A stretch of 8,543 nt of DNA from Bacteroidota bacterium (GTDB taxonomy: Bacteria; Bacteroidota; Bacteroidia; Chitinophagales; LD1): NCBI GenBank assembly GCA_023428205.1, contig JAEYZB010000248.1, positions 1-8,543 of the forward strand, read 5' to 3'. The position numbers were made by a program, and so were the translations under genes. Every line of letters starts with the position of its first letter. Position 1 is the first letter of the stretch. This document shows positions 1 to 7,593 of the stretch, piece by piece. The notes under the pieces are model-generated. The model did no database searches. It saw nothing but the letters and a program-made list of their open reading frames with translations, and was not told the DNA's origin.

Positions 1-1826
1 CATCTGTATATGCTAATACGCTGAATACTACAGGTTGTAACTCGTGGCGTCCGGAATATGGCAGTTTGATGTGGGTAGACTCCACAAATGCAACAGATAC
101 TGCATTATTCAGAAAAGAATTTTATTTAGACGGAATATGCAACATCGATTCTGCTGCAGACAGTACCTTTATCAAATTTTTGGCAGACGATCGTATAGAG
201 GTGTTTATAAATGGCGTTTCTCTATCGGGAGGAGAAGTTGCCCTAGCCTCCTATCCAGTAGTTTATAGATATGCAGCTATTTATCCTCTATTACACGCTG
301 GGAATAATATTATAGCTATTTCTGCTAGGAATATTAACAATCCTTGTTGGTGGGCGTACTTCGAAATGGAAATTAGAAGCGCAAGTTGCAATTCTACGAC
401 TCCTTGCCAAGTATGGAATGATTTTGATGACTCTACTATTGGTTCATCATCCGTAAAAGAACATGCCTTTTACACACACAGCGGAGTAGGACAACCATTA
501 GAGGGATTCGTCAGCACCCATGCCAGTCCGAGTATTGCGCAGGCCTCTACTTTAGGCATTCAAGCCGTTTCAGGAAGTCAAGTAGCTCTCATAGGAGCTT
601 GCGGAAATAATCAAAGTGAAGGTTTGGCTTATAATTACAATTTCCTAGTTGGACATACATATCACCTCAAATTTTACTATCGATATGCGGCAACAAGTGG
701 TAGTCTACCGATAGAAGACGTTGATGTATATCTAGCGAGTGGTTTCTCTGCCCAAGATCAAGGCGGTTGCAGTAGTACCCTAGCTGTTCCCACAGCAAAT
801 CAAAATATTTTCAGTCAACCAAACTTTAATAATGCCTCTTGGGTACAAGCAGACTTATACATAACTCCCAACGCAAATTATTCCCAATTATGGTTTAGAG
901 TCAATACTGCTGCTGCTCGTGCTAATGCAGGATTTTTCTTAATTGATGACTTCTGTATGGATGAAGTTAGTTGCAAAATAGGTAATAGTTTTGATAATTC
1001 TATCGTAGGTACAACACCCGTAAAAGAGAACGCCTTCGCATTGTATAATGGAGTAGGTCAGCCTCTCGAAAACTTCATCAGCACAAATGGTAGTCCAAGC
1101 ATCATGTTAGGCTCAAATAATGGATTTCAAGCGCCATCAGGCGACCAAGTTGCTCTAGTAGGCGCTTGCGGAAATAATCAAAGCGAAGGATTGGGGTATA
1201 ATTTTAATTTTCAGCCGTCACACACATACCGTCTTAAATTTGAATACCGTTATCTAGCACCGAATGGCACAAATCCTATAGAAGATGTAGACGTCTATTT
1301 GACCAATGGATTAACTGCTAACAATCAAGGCGGATGTAGTGCTACTCCCCCTGTACCGGCTTTGTCACAATCCCTTTTCCAACAATCGGCATTCAATAAC
1401 ACTTCATGGCAACAAGCGGATATATCTTTTACTCCTAACTCTAACTATGGACAACTATGGTTTAGAGTGAATACTGCTGCCAATCGCTCAGAAGCAGGAT
1501 ATTTCTTAATTGACAACTTCTGTATAGATTCTTCTAGCACCACAAGTATCAATAATATTGACAACAGTCTTTCTGAGGCAACGTTATACAATTACCCAAA
1601 TCCATTCTCTGATAAGACTACTATTCATTATTCAATTTCCAGAGGTAACGAAACAAATGCCCAAATAGAGATTTATAATATCTATGGTCAGTTAATTAGA
1701 AAAATCTTAATTGAAAATGAAGAAGGTGATGTAACTGTAGATAATTTGGCAAACGGGAGCTACTTCTACTCGTTGAAAGTAAATGAACGTATATATGCTA
1801 CAAACAAAATGATAACAATCAAATAA
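1..1826 (+). CDS. T9SS-sorted surface protein with duplicated Cys-module (5' partial)
   Basis: The reading frame is open from base 3 with no stop to the left edge, so the gene starts outside the window and 607 residues are visible. Visible residues 1 to about 130 look like a galactose-binding-like jelly roll (FRKEFYL, LADDRIEVFINGV, NNIIAISARN, WWAYFEMEI). Residues 135-320 and 324-509 are two copies of one ~186-residue module, about 62% identical by hand count without gaps. Residues ~527-607 form a T9SS type A C-terminal sorting domain (YPNPF at 531-535, YNIYGQLIRK, ANGSYFYSL, closing KMITIK). From family knowledge, such proteins cross the outer membrane through the T9SS and are released or anchored on the cell surface. 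The jelly-roll folds suggest carbohydrate or ligand binding or adhesion, but I see no catalytic motif. The downstream gene is a paralogue sharing the module. A TTG at 66 and an ATG at 69 lie inside the open frame and are unlikely to be true starts. The T9SS assignment is firm; the binding role is inferred. Confidence 0.9.
   Translation, partial: SVYANTLNTTGCNSWRPEYGSLMWVDSTNATDTALFRKEFYLDGICNIDSAADSTFIKFLADDRIEVFINGVSLSGGEVALASYPVVYRYAAIYPLLHAGNNIIAISARNINNPCWWAYFEMEIRSASCNSTTPCQVWNDFDDSTIGSSSVKEHAFYTHSGVGQPLEGFVSTHASPSIAQASTLGIQAVSGSQVALIGACGNNQSEGLAYNYNFLVGHTYHLKFYYRYAATSGSLPIEDVDVYLASGFSAQDQGGCSSTLAVPTANQNIFSQPNFNNASWVQADLYITPNANYSQLWFRVNTAAARANAGFFLIDDFCMDEVSCKIGNSFDNSIVGTTPVKENAFALYNGVGQPLENFISTNGSPSIMLGSNNGFQAPSGDQVALVGACGNNQSEGLGYNFNFQPSHTYRLKFEYRYLAPNGTNPIEDVDVYLTNGLTANNQGGCSATPPVPALSQSLFQQSAFNNTSWQQADISFTPNSNYGQLWFRVNTAANRSEAGYFLIDNFCIDSSSTTSINNIDNSLSEATLYNYPNPFSDKTTIHYSISRGNETNAQIEIYNIYGQLIRKILIENEEGDVTVDNLANGSYFYSLKVNERIYATNKMITIK
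405..962 (+). repeat. Cys-module copy 1 (coding repeat, 186 aa)
   Basis: First of three copies of a ~185-residue domain in this window. Landmarks in order: an opening Cys, FDDSTIG, VKEHAF, GQPLEGFVST, SPSI, SGSQVALIGACGNNQSEGL, HTYHLKFYYRY, PIEDVDVYL, a GGC, W-x-QAD, QLWFRVN, and the closing LIDDFC. The four cysteines recur in copy 2 and could form two disulfides in the secreted protein. The predominance of beta-strand patterns and the closing D-D-F resemble CBM4/9-type or other galactose-binding-like jelly rolls. That fold is an inference; I cannot name a family. Confidence 0.85.
972..1529 (+). repeat. Cys-module copy 2 (coding repeat, 186 aa)
   Basis: Second copy, the same length as copy 1 and offset by exactly 567 bp (189 codons). 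Aligned without gaps, 116 of 186 residues match by hand count. A 20-bp stretch at 597-616 is repeated without change at 1164-1183, and it encodes the CGNNQ core. Between copies lies only a three-residue linker (EVS). The arrangement indicates an in-frame tandem domain duplication. The copy ends at DNFCID and is followed by a Ser/Thr/Asn-rich linker to the T9SS sorting domain. Confidence 0.85.
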
Positions 1827-1859
1827 CCATTTCACAGACGACTAAATCCTAACAACGTT

Positions 1860-1889
1860 AAAAGGCAACCCATATGGGTTGCCTTTTTT
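1860..1889 (+). terminator. Rho-independent terminator after first T9SS cargo gene
   Basis: GGCAACCC and GGGTTGCC form a perfect GC-rich stem around ATAT, flanked by AAAA on the left and TTTTTT on the right. The whole element is palindromic over 26 bases. It starts 34 bp after the stop codon. The T-run follows on the plus strand, so it terminates the upstream gene, and the left A-run could give weaker activity in the other direction. Confidence 0.9.
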
Positions 1890-1998
1890 CTATTATAAAA
1901 CTTATAACTATTAATACACACTTATTCAATATTTAAACACGAATAATAATAAAATAGACACGACTATACAATTCCATCCTAGTCATATTTTTTAATTC

Positions 1999-2007
1999 TA
2001 ACCTTTG
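1999..2007 (+). promoter_or_regulatory. Possible Bacteroidota -7 element
   Basis: TA-ACC-TTTG lies about 32 bp before the start codon of the second T9SS cargo gene. The Bacteroidota -7 consensus is TAnnTTTG, so the spacing here is one base too long. I see no convincing -33 TTTG at the expected distance. The upstream terminator requires some promoter in the 1890-2038 interval, and this is the best candidate, but it is weak. The rest of the interval is AT-rich without other visible structure. Confidence 0.25.
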
Positions 2008-2038
2008 TAGTGTTTTTTAAACCTTTAAATAAAATGTT

Positions 2039-4075
2039 ATGAAAAAACAATTACAAAAATTAATTCAATTAGGTTTATTCCTATTAATCACTGACGCTGT
2101 TTTTGCACAGTGCAACATTGTCTTTAATAATTTTGATGCCGCAATCATCGGCACCGCAGCAAATAAGGAACACGCTTTTTTTAACTTTAATGATATGGGA
2201 GAGCCTCTTGAAAATTTCGTGAGTACCAACGGCAGTCCAAGTATTACAACCATAGCAGGTGCTCCGTCAGGAAACCAAGTTGCTGTCTTAGCAGTCTGCA
2301 GTCAAAACAATAGTGAAGGTTTAGCATACAGCTTCAATTTTCAGGCGAACCATACATATCATTTAAAGTTTTATTACCGCTACTCAAATCTTGGAGGTAA
2401 TAACCAACATTCAATTGAAGATGTCGGAGTCTTTTTAACTAATGGACTTACTGAAATTGACGTTTCTCCTTGTTCCGGCACTCCCAATATTGGCAATGCC
2501 CAAAACATATTTAGCAGAACAAACTTTAGTGATACCGACTGGGTACAAGCGGATATATGCTTTACTCCTGACTCCGATTACGCCCAACTATGGTTCAGAG
2601 TTAATAATCCAACAGTTGACAGCAGTAGTGGATTCCTGTTATTAGATGACTTTTGTCTGAATTCTTGTTGTAATTCTTCCACACAAGCATTTATTTCCGT
2701 TGGAGACAGTATTCCTCAATCTCTTTGTCTCGGCTCGACTATTGTTATTCGGCATGGAGGAGGTCCTTATGGTTCATTTTTCTCAGTAGATGCTGATGAA
2801 GTATATATTGATTCAATTCCTTTAGACTCTTCTGGCCACTATGTAAAATTTGATACAGTTACCATAGATGGAGGATTGGGAACACAGCACATATGTTATG
2901 TATCTTACTCCGCTCACCCCGACAGTACTGAAAATTTTTGTAGCGATACCCTTTGTTTCGACCTTACTACACGACTGTGTCAGTGTGAAAATATAACGCC
3001 TGAACTAAGACGCGAGGAAATAGCAGCAGGAACGTATGCTTACGAAGATACTTCCGAAATTGAAGCTACTGTATATACTTGGCGTGTCAATGACAGTATT
3101 GTGCGGCAAACAACGTATGAGGAAGACTTTGTGTTCACTCCCGATACCGCAGGAGTGTATGAGATTTGTATGGAAGCAATGTATGTACGACCAGTGGGTA
3201 ACGGAAACAGTGAATGTTGTTTCACTACCGTATGCGACACTGTAGTATTTGAAGATAACTGCGACTACTGGCGGGCTACTGACAGCGTTACATATATGCT
3301 AAATTCTAATAATCCGCGCGAAGTTACATTTAATTTTCATGGCAGAGTACCGTATTCGGTGACTTGGGATTTTGGAGACAGTGAAGAACCCGTAGTAAAT
3401 AATGGGGACAGTGTAAAACATACATACAACACAGAAGGTCAATATAATGTTTGTGCTTATATTATCTGGACAAAACCGGAACATGAAAACTGTTGCTGTG
3501 TAGACACTATATGTATTCCTGTAGACGCAACTCCATGTGGGCTTGTTGATTTTAGTGTAATTTTGAATATGCCACTGTCATCACCTGAATTGGGTTACAC
3601 ATTTAACCTAAATCCTATTTATAGTGGTTTCACTCCTATTGGATACGACACTGTATATTGGGACTTTCCGATAGAAGGTAGTGGTCTCTTTACCGAAGCA
3701 TACCATCCGGAGTTCTCGGGCTTTTACAATATCTGTGCCAATGTGGAATATCATATAGGAGAAGCGCAATGTTCTGAACGCGTTTGCGGGGTGTATTATT
3801 TGGAAGCCAATGCCCCTGAAAACCTAATGCGCATATTCCCTAATCCGGCAACAGATAAGGTAATGACTGAAGTTTATAACTTCACGAACGAAAAATCGGC
3901 ATCTGTATTAGTTACCGATATAATCGGACGTCCATTCTTTGTAAAAGAACTAACTGATTTGCGAGAAGGAGTGAATTTGGTACTAATAGACATCAGTAAG
4001 TTCCCGCAAGGGGTTTATGCCGTTACATTAAAAATTGGCGACACCCATGAAGTTGATAAGTTAATACGCAAATAA
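2039..4075 (+). CDS. T9SS-sorted secreted protein: Cys-module plus four PKD/Ig-like modules
   Basis: Complete 678-residue protein. Residues 1-24 are a signal peptide: a Lys-rich start, a hydrophobic core and a likely cut after FAQ. Residues 25-208 are a single copy of the module duplicated in the upstream gene. Then come four Ig/PKD-like modules, at roughly 212-309, 316-405, 408-496 and 500-589. The third carries a PKD-like WDFGD (443-447); the second and fourth have the related YTWRVND and VYWDFPI. Each module ends with a similar pattern: a Cys in a strand like YxICxxxxY, then C-x4-C (301/306, 394/399, 487/492, 578/583). Residues ~595-678 are a T9SS type A sorting domain (IFPNPATDK, GVYAVTLKIGD, closing KLIRK). 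It is expected to be exported by Sec and then T9SS to the cell surface or medium. No catalytic residues are recognisable, so a binding, adhesive or structural role is inferred. ATG at 2039 is chosen because a good signal peptide follows directly; the leader is A-rich without a Shine-Dalgarno site. Confidence 0.93.
   Translation: MKKQLQKLIQLGLFLLITDAVFAQCNIVFNNFDAAIIGTAANKEHAFFNFNDMGEPLENFVSTNGSPSITTIAGAPSGNQVAVLAVCSQNNSEGLAYSFNFQANHTYHLKFYYRYSNLGGNNQHSIEDVGVFLTNGLTEIDVSPCSGTPNIGNAQNIFSRTNFSDTDWVQADICFTPDSDYAQLWFRVNNPTVDSSSGFLLLDDFCLNSCCNSSTQAFISVGDSIPQSLCLGSTIVIRHGGGPYGSFFSVDADEVYIDSIPLDSSGHYVKFDTVTIDGGLGTQHICYVSYSAHPDSTENFCSDTLCFDLTTRLCQCENITPELRREEIAAGTYAYEDTSEIEATVYTWRVNDSIVRQTTYEEDFVFTPDTAGVYEICMEAMYVRPVGNGNSECCFTTVCDTVVFEDNCDYWRATDSVTYMLNSNNPREVTFNFHGRVPYSVTWDFGDSEEPVVNNGDSVKHTYNTEGQYNVCAYIIWTKPEHENCCCVDTICIPVDATPCGLVDFSVILNMPLSSPELGYTFNLNPIYSGFTPIGYDTVYWDFPIEGSGLFTEAYHPEFSGFYNICANVEYHIGEAQCSERVCGVYYLEANAPENLMRIFPNPATDKVMTEVYNFTNEKSASVLVTDIIGRPFFVKELTDLREGVNLVLIDISKFPQGVYAVTLKIGDTHEVDKLIRK
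2111..2662 (+). repeat. Cys-module copy 3 (coding repeat, 184 aa)
   Basis: Third copy of the module, located directly after the predicted signal peptide. It keeps the landmarks of the first two: a leading Cys, KEHAF, PLENFVSTNGSPSI, SGNQVA, NNSEGLAYSFNF, HTYHLKFYYRY, SIEDVGVFL, WVQAD, QLWFRVN and LDDFC. Cysteines fall at the matching places (residues 25, 87, 145, 206), with one extra at 174. It is more divergent than copies 1 and 2 are from each other, which suggests the split between genes predates the duplication in the first gene. Confidence 0.85.
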
Positions 4076-4087
4076 GAATGATAGAAC

Positions 4088-4124
4088 AAACCCTTCCGAA
4101 GTTTTGAAACTTTGGAAGGGTTTT
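4088..4124. terminator. Hairpin terminator between convergent genes
   Basis: A long stem pairs AAACCCTTCCGAAGTT with AACTTTGGAAGGGTTT around a TTGA loop, with one G-U wobble. It sits 12 bp after the stop of the T9SS cargo gene and 3 bp beyond the stop of the convergent asnB-like gene on the minus strand. On the plus strand it is followed by TTTT then A/T-rich sequence. On the minus strand the T-tract is interrupted (TTTGTTC). It probably serves both genes, more strongly the plus-strand one. Confidence 0.85.
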
Positions 4125-4127
4125 ATA

Positions 4128-5960
4128 CTACCTAAAATTCTTCAACCAAAAATCTAACGCCACCACGCGCCACACGAATTTTGCATTGGCAAGATTACCC
4201 TTTTTATAGGCTTCCACTTCGCTTTTGATTATATCAACATTCAGAAAATCCAATCGTTTGTAATCAATATCCAAATGCTGTTTCAGTGCACCATTGAGCC
4301 ATTTGATTTCACCCGGAGTAACGAATCCTTTTTTGTCTTTTCGTGCATAGACTTTTTCAGGCAGATATTGCTTCAAACTTTCACGCAAAATATATTTCGT
4401 TTCCGCCTTAGTATTGATGCGGTCTTCCATTGCCAATTGAAAACAAAACTCCACCAATTTATGATTCAAAAATGGAACTCGTGACTCTAATGAGAATGCC
4501 ATAGAGTTTCGGTCTTCAAAATGCAGAAGCGTTTGGAGTGTTGAATTAAGTAATGCTTGATGCAAGAAATCATCAAAACGATTTCCGCTTTTTTTAATGT
4601 CGTATTGCAAAGCGTTTACACCATTCAATGGTCGGCTGAACTGTTTATACTCCAAATTATCAATCGCATTTTCATCACAGAAAAACGAAGCCGCACTCTT
4701 CAATGCCAATTCTGCTCGTTTTTTTACACCATATTGTTCGCGCTGACTGTTGTTGCAATACGTTTGCAACATACTTGCCCATTTCAGTTCCGAAAACTGC
4801 TGCGCCAACACACGATAAAATGAGTGCATATAACCACCCAAATATTCATCAGCACCTTGCCCGTTGATGACAACCGTTACGCCTTCGCGTTTCGCCAAAC
4901 GCATCAGAAAATATTGCGACAGATAAGAAGAACCAAAAACCGGAATATCCGCGTGTTTCGTTACTTCGTAAAAACTTTGTTCTATTTCATTTTCGGTTGG
5001 TGAATAATAATGAGGTGCTACCTGCGGATATTTATCAATTACAGAACGAATGAAAGGTCGTTCATCCACTGCTTTTTCACCTTCATAGAAAATAGAAAAG
5101 GCTTTAATTTCCTGCTTCGGAAACAACGATGAATAAACACTTGAAATCGCGCTGCTATCCAAACCTCCGCTTAAAAGCGTTCCGTTTTTTACATCAGAGC
5201 GCGAGTGCAGCATGATGGATTCTTCAAACAGTTTTCGGAATGTTTTCTGTTTTTCATGCCATGAAATATTCAGTTTCGGTTTTGATAAATCAATATCCCA
5301 ATAACGCGAAATTTTAATAGCCCCATTTTCGTAAATCAAATTATGTGCCGGTTCTAAATTCTGAATTTGGGTATAAAATGTTTCATTTTTATAAACTCCA
5401 CGACTAAGTGCCAGTCCACGCTTTACTTGTTCTATATTCAAATCATTTTTGAAAACAGGCACTATTTTCAATGCCTTATATTCCGATGCGAAATAGAAAT
5501 TTGTGTTTTCAGAAATGAAATAAAACGGCTTAATACCAAATCTATCACGCGAACAAAAAAGTTTACGTTTAGTTTTATCCCACAACGCAAACGCCCACAT
5601 TCCGATAAACTTTTCGACACAGCTTTCCCCATATTCCTTGTATGCAGCACAAATCACTTCGGTGTCGCCCTGCGTAGAAAAACGATAACCTTTCAATCGC
5701 AACTCTTCTCGAACTTCAATGTAGTTGTAGATTTCGCCATTGAACGTAATGACCACATCTTGATACAAAAATGGCTGATTCGATGCTTCCGAAAGGTCAA
5801 TAATACTGAGACGATTTTGCCCTATAAAGACGTTTTCTTCATTCCACTTTCCGCGTGCATCGGGACCACGGTGAGCAATGGATTCCAACATTTTTGCGAG
5901 TATCGCCAAACCTGAATCTTGGCTATAATTATTGCTGATAAATCCCGCTATTCCGCACAT
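4128..5960 (-). CDS. asnB: Asparagine synthase-like glutamine amidotransferase
   Basis: 610 residues, cytoplasmic, in the long form of the glutamine-hydrolysing asparagine synthase family (E. coli AsnB is about 554). The N-terminal class II glutaminase domain is intact: MCGIAGF with nucleophile Cys2 (Met removed in the family), RLSIIDL with Arg50, NGEIYNY with Asn74-Gly75, GDTEV with Asp99, and RDRFGIKP at 138-145. The C-terminal ATP-dependent synthetase domain has the PP-loop SGGLDSS (264-270), GQGADEYLGGY (367-377), SRVPFLNHKLVEF near 493-505 and RKDKKGF (540-546). Family chemistry: glutamine supplies ammonia through a tunnel to an adenylated carboxylate, usually aspartate, giving asparagine. 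One oddity is that the GEGxDE motif of classical AsnB reads GQGADE here (Gln368), so another carboxylate substrate is possible, as in AsnB-like enzymes of polysaccharide or peptide pathways. The gene follows sufB on the same strand after 156 bp, and no pathway partner is visible. ATG at 5960 is fixed because Cys must directly follow Met. The gene symbol is by homology only. Confidence 0.93.
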   Translation of the reverse strand: MCGIAGFISNNYSQDSGLAILAKMLESIAHRGPDARGKWNEENVFIGQNRLSIIDLSEASNQPFLYQDVVITFNGEIYNYIEVREELRLKGYRFSTQGDTEVICAAYKEYGESCVEKFIGMWAFALWDKTKRKLFCSRDRFGIKPFYFISENTNFYFASEYKALKIVPVFKNDLNIEQVKRGLALSRGVYKNETFYTQIQNLEPAHNLIYENGAIKISRYWDIDLSKPKLNISWHEKQKTFRKLFEESIMLHSRSDVKNGTLLSGGLDSSAISSVYSSLFPKQEIKAFSIFYEGEKAVDERPFIRSVIDKYPQVAPHYYSPTENEIEQSFYEVTKHADIPVFGSSYLSQYFLMRLAKREGVTVVINGQGADEYLGGYMHSFYRVLAQQFSELKWASMLQTYCNNSQREQYGVKKRAELALKSAASFFCDENAIDNLEYKQFSRPLNGVNALQYDIKKSGNRFDDFLHQALLNSTLQTLLHFEDRNSMAFSLESRVPFLNHKLVEFCFQLAMEDRINTKAETKYILRESLKQYLPEKVYARKDKKGFVTPGEIKWLNGALKQHLDIDYKRLDFLNVDIIKSEVEAYKKGNLANAKFVWRVVALDFWLKNFR

Positions 5961-6116
5961 AGAAAATAATTAGACGATTTGAACATTCATCAATTTGACA
6001 ATGAAAAAGGTTTGCGAAGTTATAAAAAGTTGAGAGTTGTTCGTTGAGAGTTATGAAACGTTTTGCCGCATTGCATTTTGCAATTTTGAATTCGGAATTA
6101 TTAATTTAAAATTGAA
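5961..6116. other. AT-rich intergenic spacer between sufB and the asnB-like gene
   Basis: This 156-bp spacer probably holds the sufB 3' end and the leader of the asnB-like gene (both minus strand). I see no hairpin with a T-run, so sufB termination here is not evident. A minus-strand TAACTTCG (6015-6022) matches the Bacteroidota TAnnTTTG -7 consensus at all but one position but lacks a recognisable -33 element. The spacer also holds a 10-bp direct repeat (6029-6052) and stacked AATT/GAATTC-like words near 6080-6116. Confidence 0.5.
6029..6052. repeat. 10-bp direct repeat GTTGAGAGTT x2
   Basis: GTTGAGAGTT occurs at 6029-6038 and again at 6043-6052, separated by GTTC, giving a 14-bp period of about 1.3 helical turns. 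It lies 69-92 bp upstream of the start codon of the asnB-like gene on the minus strand. It could be a regulator-binding pair or a remnant of low-complexity intergenic repeats; the sequence alone does not decide. Confidence 0.6.
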
Positions 6117-7562
6117 TTACCCGACACTTCCTTCCAAGCTAACACCCAAGAGTTTTTGCGCTTCTACGGCAAATTCCATTGGCAAATGTTGGAACACTTC
6201 TTTGCAGTAGCCATTCACAATCATGTTTACCGCTTCTTCAGCAGTCAAACCACGTTGTTTGCAGTAGAAAACTAAATCATCACTGATTTTTGAAGTCGTG
6301 GCTTCGTGCTCTACGCGACCTGAATTATTTTTTGTGTCGATATACGGAAAGGTGTGCGCTCCACATTTATCGCCAATCAAAAGCGAATCACATTGCGTGA
6401 AGTTGTATGCTTTTTCGGCAGAACTATTTATTTGCACTAAACCGCGATACGCATTTTGCGATTTTCCTGCAGAAATACCTTTGCTCACAATACGTGAACG
6501 GGTGTTCTTGCCAATGTGAATCATTTTTGTTCCTGTATCCGCTTGCTGATAATTATTCGTAACCGCAACAGAATAAAATTCGCCAATACTATTGTCTCCT
6601 TTCAAAATACAAGACGGATATTTCCACGTAATTGCGGAACCGGTTTCCACCTGAGTCCAACTTATTTTTGAATTTACGCCTTTACAAATTCCGCGTTTTG
6701 TAACGAAATTGAAGATTCCGCCTTTGCCTTCTTTATCGCCCGGATACCAGTTCTGAACTGTTGAATATTTTATTTCTGCATTGTCCAAAGCAACCAATTC
6801 CACCACTGCCGCGTGCAATTGATTTTCATCTCGCTTCGGAGCAGTGCAACCTTCCAAATAACTCACATAGGAATTGTCATCGGCAATCACCAACGTACGT
6901 TCGAATTGTCCTGTGTTTTCAGCATTTATACGGAAATAGGTAGAAAGTTCCATCGGGCAACGAACACCTTTCGGAATATAGACAAACGAACCATCAGAAA
7001 ACACTGCAGCGTTCAAAGCGGCATAGAAATTATCCCGCACAGAAACCACCGAACCCAAATATTGTTTCACCATTTCGGGGTGATTTTTAATGGCTTCAGA
7101 AATGGAACAAAAAATAATGCCTTTCTCTTTCAACGCTTCTTTAAATGTAGTAAAAACGGATTCCGAATCCATTACAAAATCCACTGCAACACCCGCTAAA
7201 ATCTTTTGTTCTTCTTTCGGCAAACCGAGTTTTTCATAGGTTCTCAACAACTCAGGATCCACTTCATCCAAGGAATTCAATTTCGCCTTTTTCTTTGGCG
7301 CAGCATAGTAAATCAAATCTTGGAAATCAATTTCGGGAATCGTCAAATGTTGCCAATCCGGCAACTTCATTTTCTGCCAATTACGAAACGCATTCAGTCG
7401 CCAATCCAACATCCATTGCGGCTCTCCTTTCTTTTCCGAAATAAATTTTATCACATTCTCGGTCAAGCCTTTTTCCGCAAATTCCTGCTCTATGTCCGTC
7501 ACAAAACCGTACTTGTATTCTGATTCTATCTGTTCCGTCAATATTTCGTCTTGTTCCGCCAT
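6117..7562 (-). CDS. sufB: Fe-S cluster assembly scaffold protein SufB
   Basis: 481 residues, close to E. coli SufB (495). SufB forms the SufBC2D scaffold on which iron-sulfur clusters are built in the cytoplasm, receiving persulfide sulfur from SufS (via SufE or SufU). The N-terminal SufB region is present (about 1-100), followed by the beta-helix core ([45 protein letters not shown]) and the C-terminal region [37 protein letters not shown]. Cys391 and Glu420 match E. coli Cys405 and Glu434, residues known to be important for assembly, with the same 29-residue spacing; His419 precedes Glu420. The usual sufC, sufD and sufS partners are not downstream; an asnB-like gene follows instead. Upstream, 43 bp away, is a membrane protein gene on the same strand. 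ATG at 7562 gives a typical Bacteroidota N-terminus; no Shine-Dalgarno site is seen. Confidence 0.97.
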   Translation of the reverse strand: MAEQDEILTEQIESEYKYGFVTDIEQEFAEKGLTENVIKFISEKKGEPQWMLDWRLNAFRNWQKMKLPDWQHLTIPEIDFQDLIYYAAPKKKAKLNSLDEVDPELLRTYEKLGLPKEEQKILAGVAVDFVMDSESVFTTFKEALKEKGIIFCSISEAIKNHPEMVKQYLGSVVSVRDNFYAALNAAVFSDGSFVYIPKGVRCPMELSTYFRINAENTGQFERTLVIADDNSYVSYLEGCTAPKRDENQLHAAVVELVALDNAEIKYSTVQNWYPGDKEGKGGIFNFVTKRGICKGVNSKISWTQVETGSAITWKYPSCILKGDNSIGEFYSVAVTNNYQQADTGTKMIHIGKNTRSRIVSKGISAGKSQNAYRGLVQINSSAEKAYNFTQCDSLLIGDKCGAHTFPYIDTKNNSGRVEHEATTSKISDDLVFYCKQRGLTAEEAVNMIVNGYCKEVFQHLPMEFAVEAQKLLGVSLEGSVG

Positions 7563-7593
7563 TACTTGTAATTCGGGGTAAAGATAAAGATTA

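Noticed and set aside
66..71. TTG/ATG as start of the first T9SS protein
   Set aside because: The frame continues open to the left edge with a sensible protein sequence, and there is no signal peptide after this point, as a T9SS cargo would need.
2096..2113. Lipoprotein signal for the second T9SS protein (Cys at residue 25)
   Set aside because: The residues before the Cys are VFAQ; Gln at -1 does not fit a lipobox, and the Cys matches the opening Cys of the other module copies.
5367..5915. 182-codon plus-strand open frame antisense to the asnB-like gene
   Set aside because: It lies wholly inside a clear enzyme gene in the opposite strand, and its translation resembles no family and lacks gene-like leader features.
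5995..6026. TTGACA followed by TATAAA on the plus strand
   Set aside because: The spacing is 20 bp, Bacteroidota do not use this consensus, and no plus-strand gene follows.
6813..7199. 128-codon plus-strand open frame antisense to sufB
   Set aside because: sufB is unambiguous here, and the antisense translation shows no recognisable domain.
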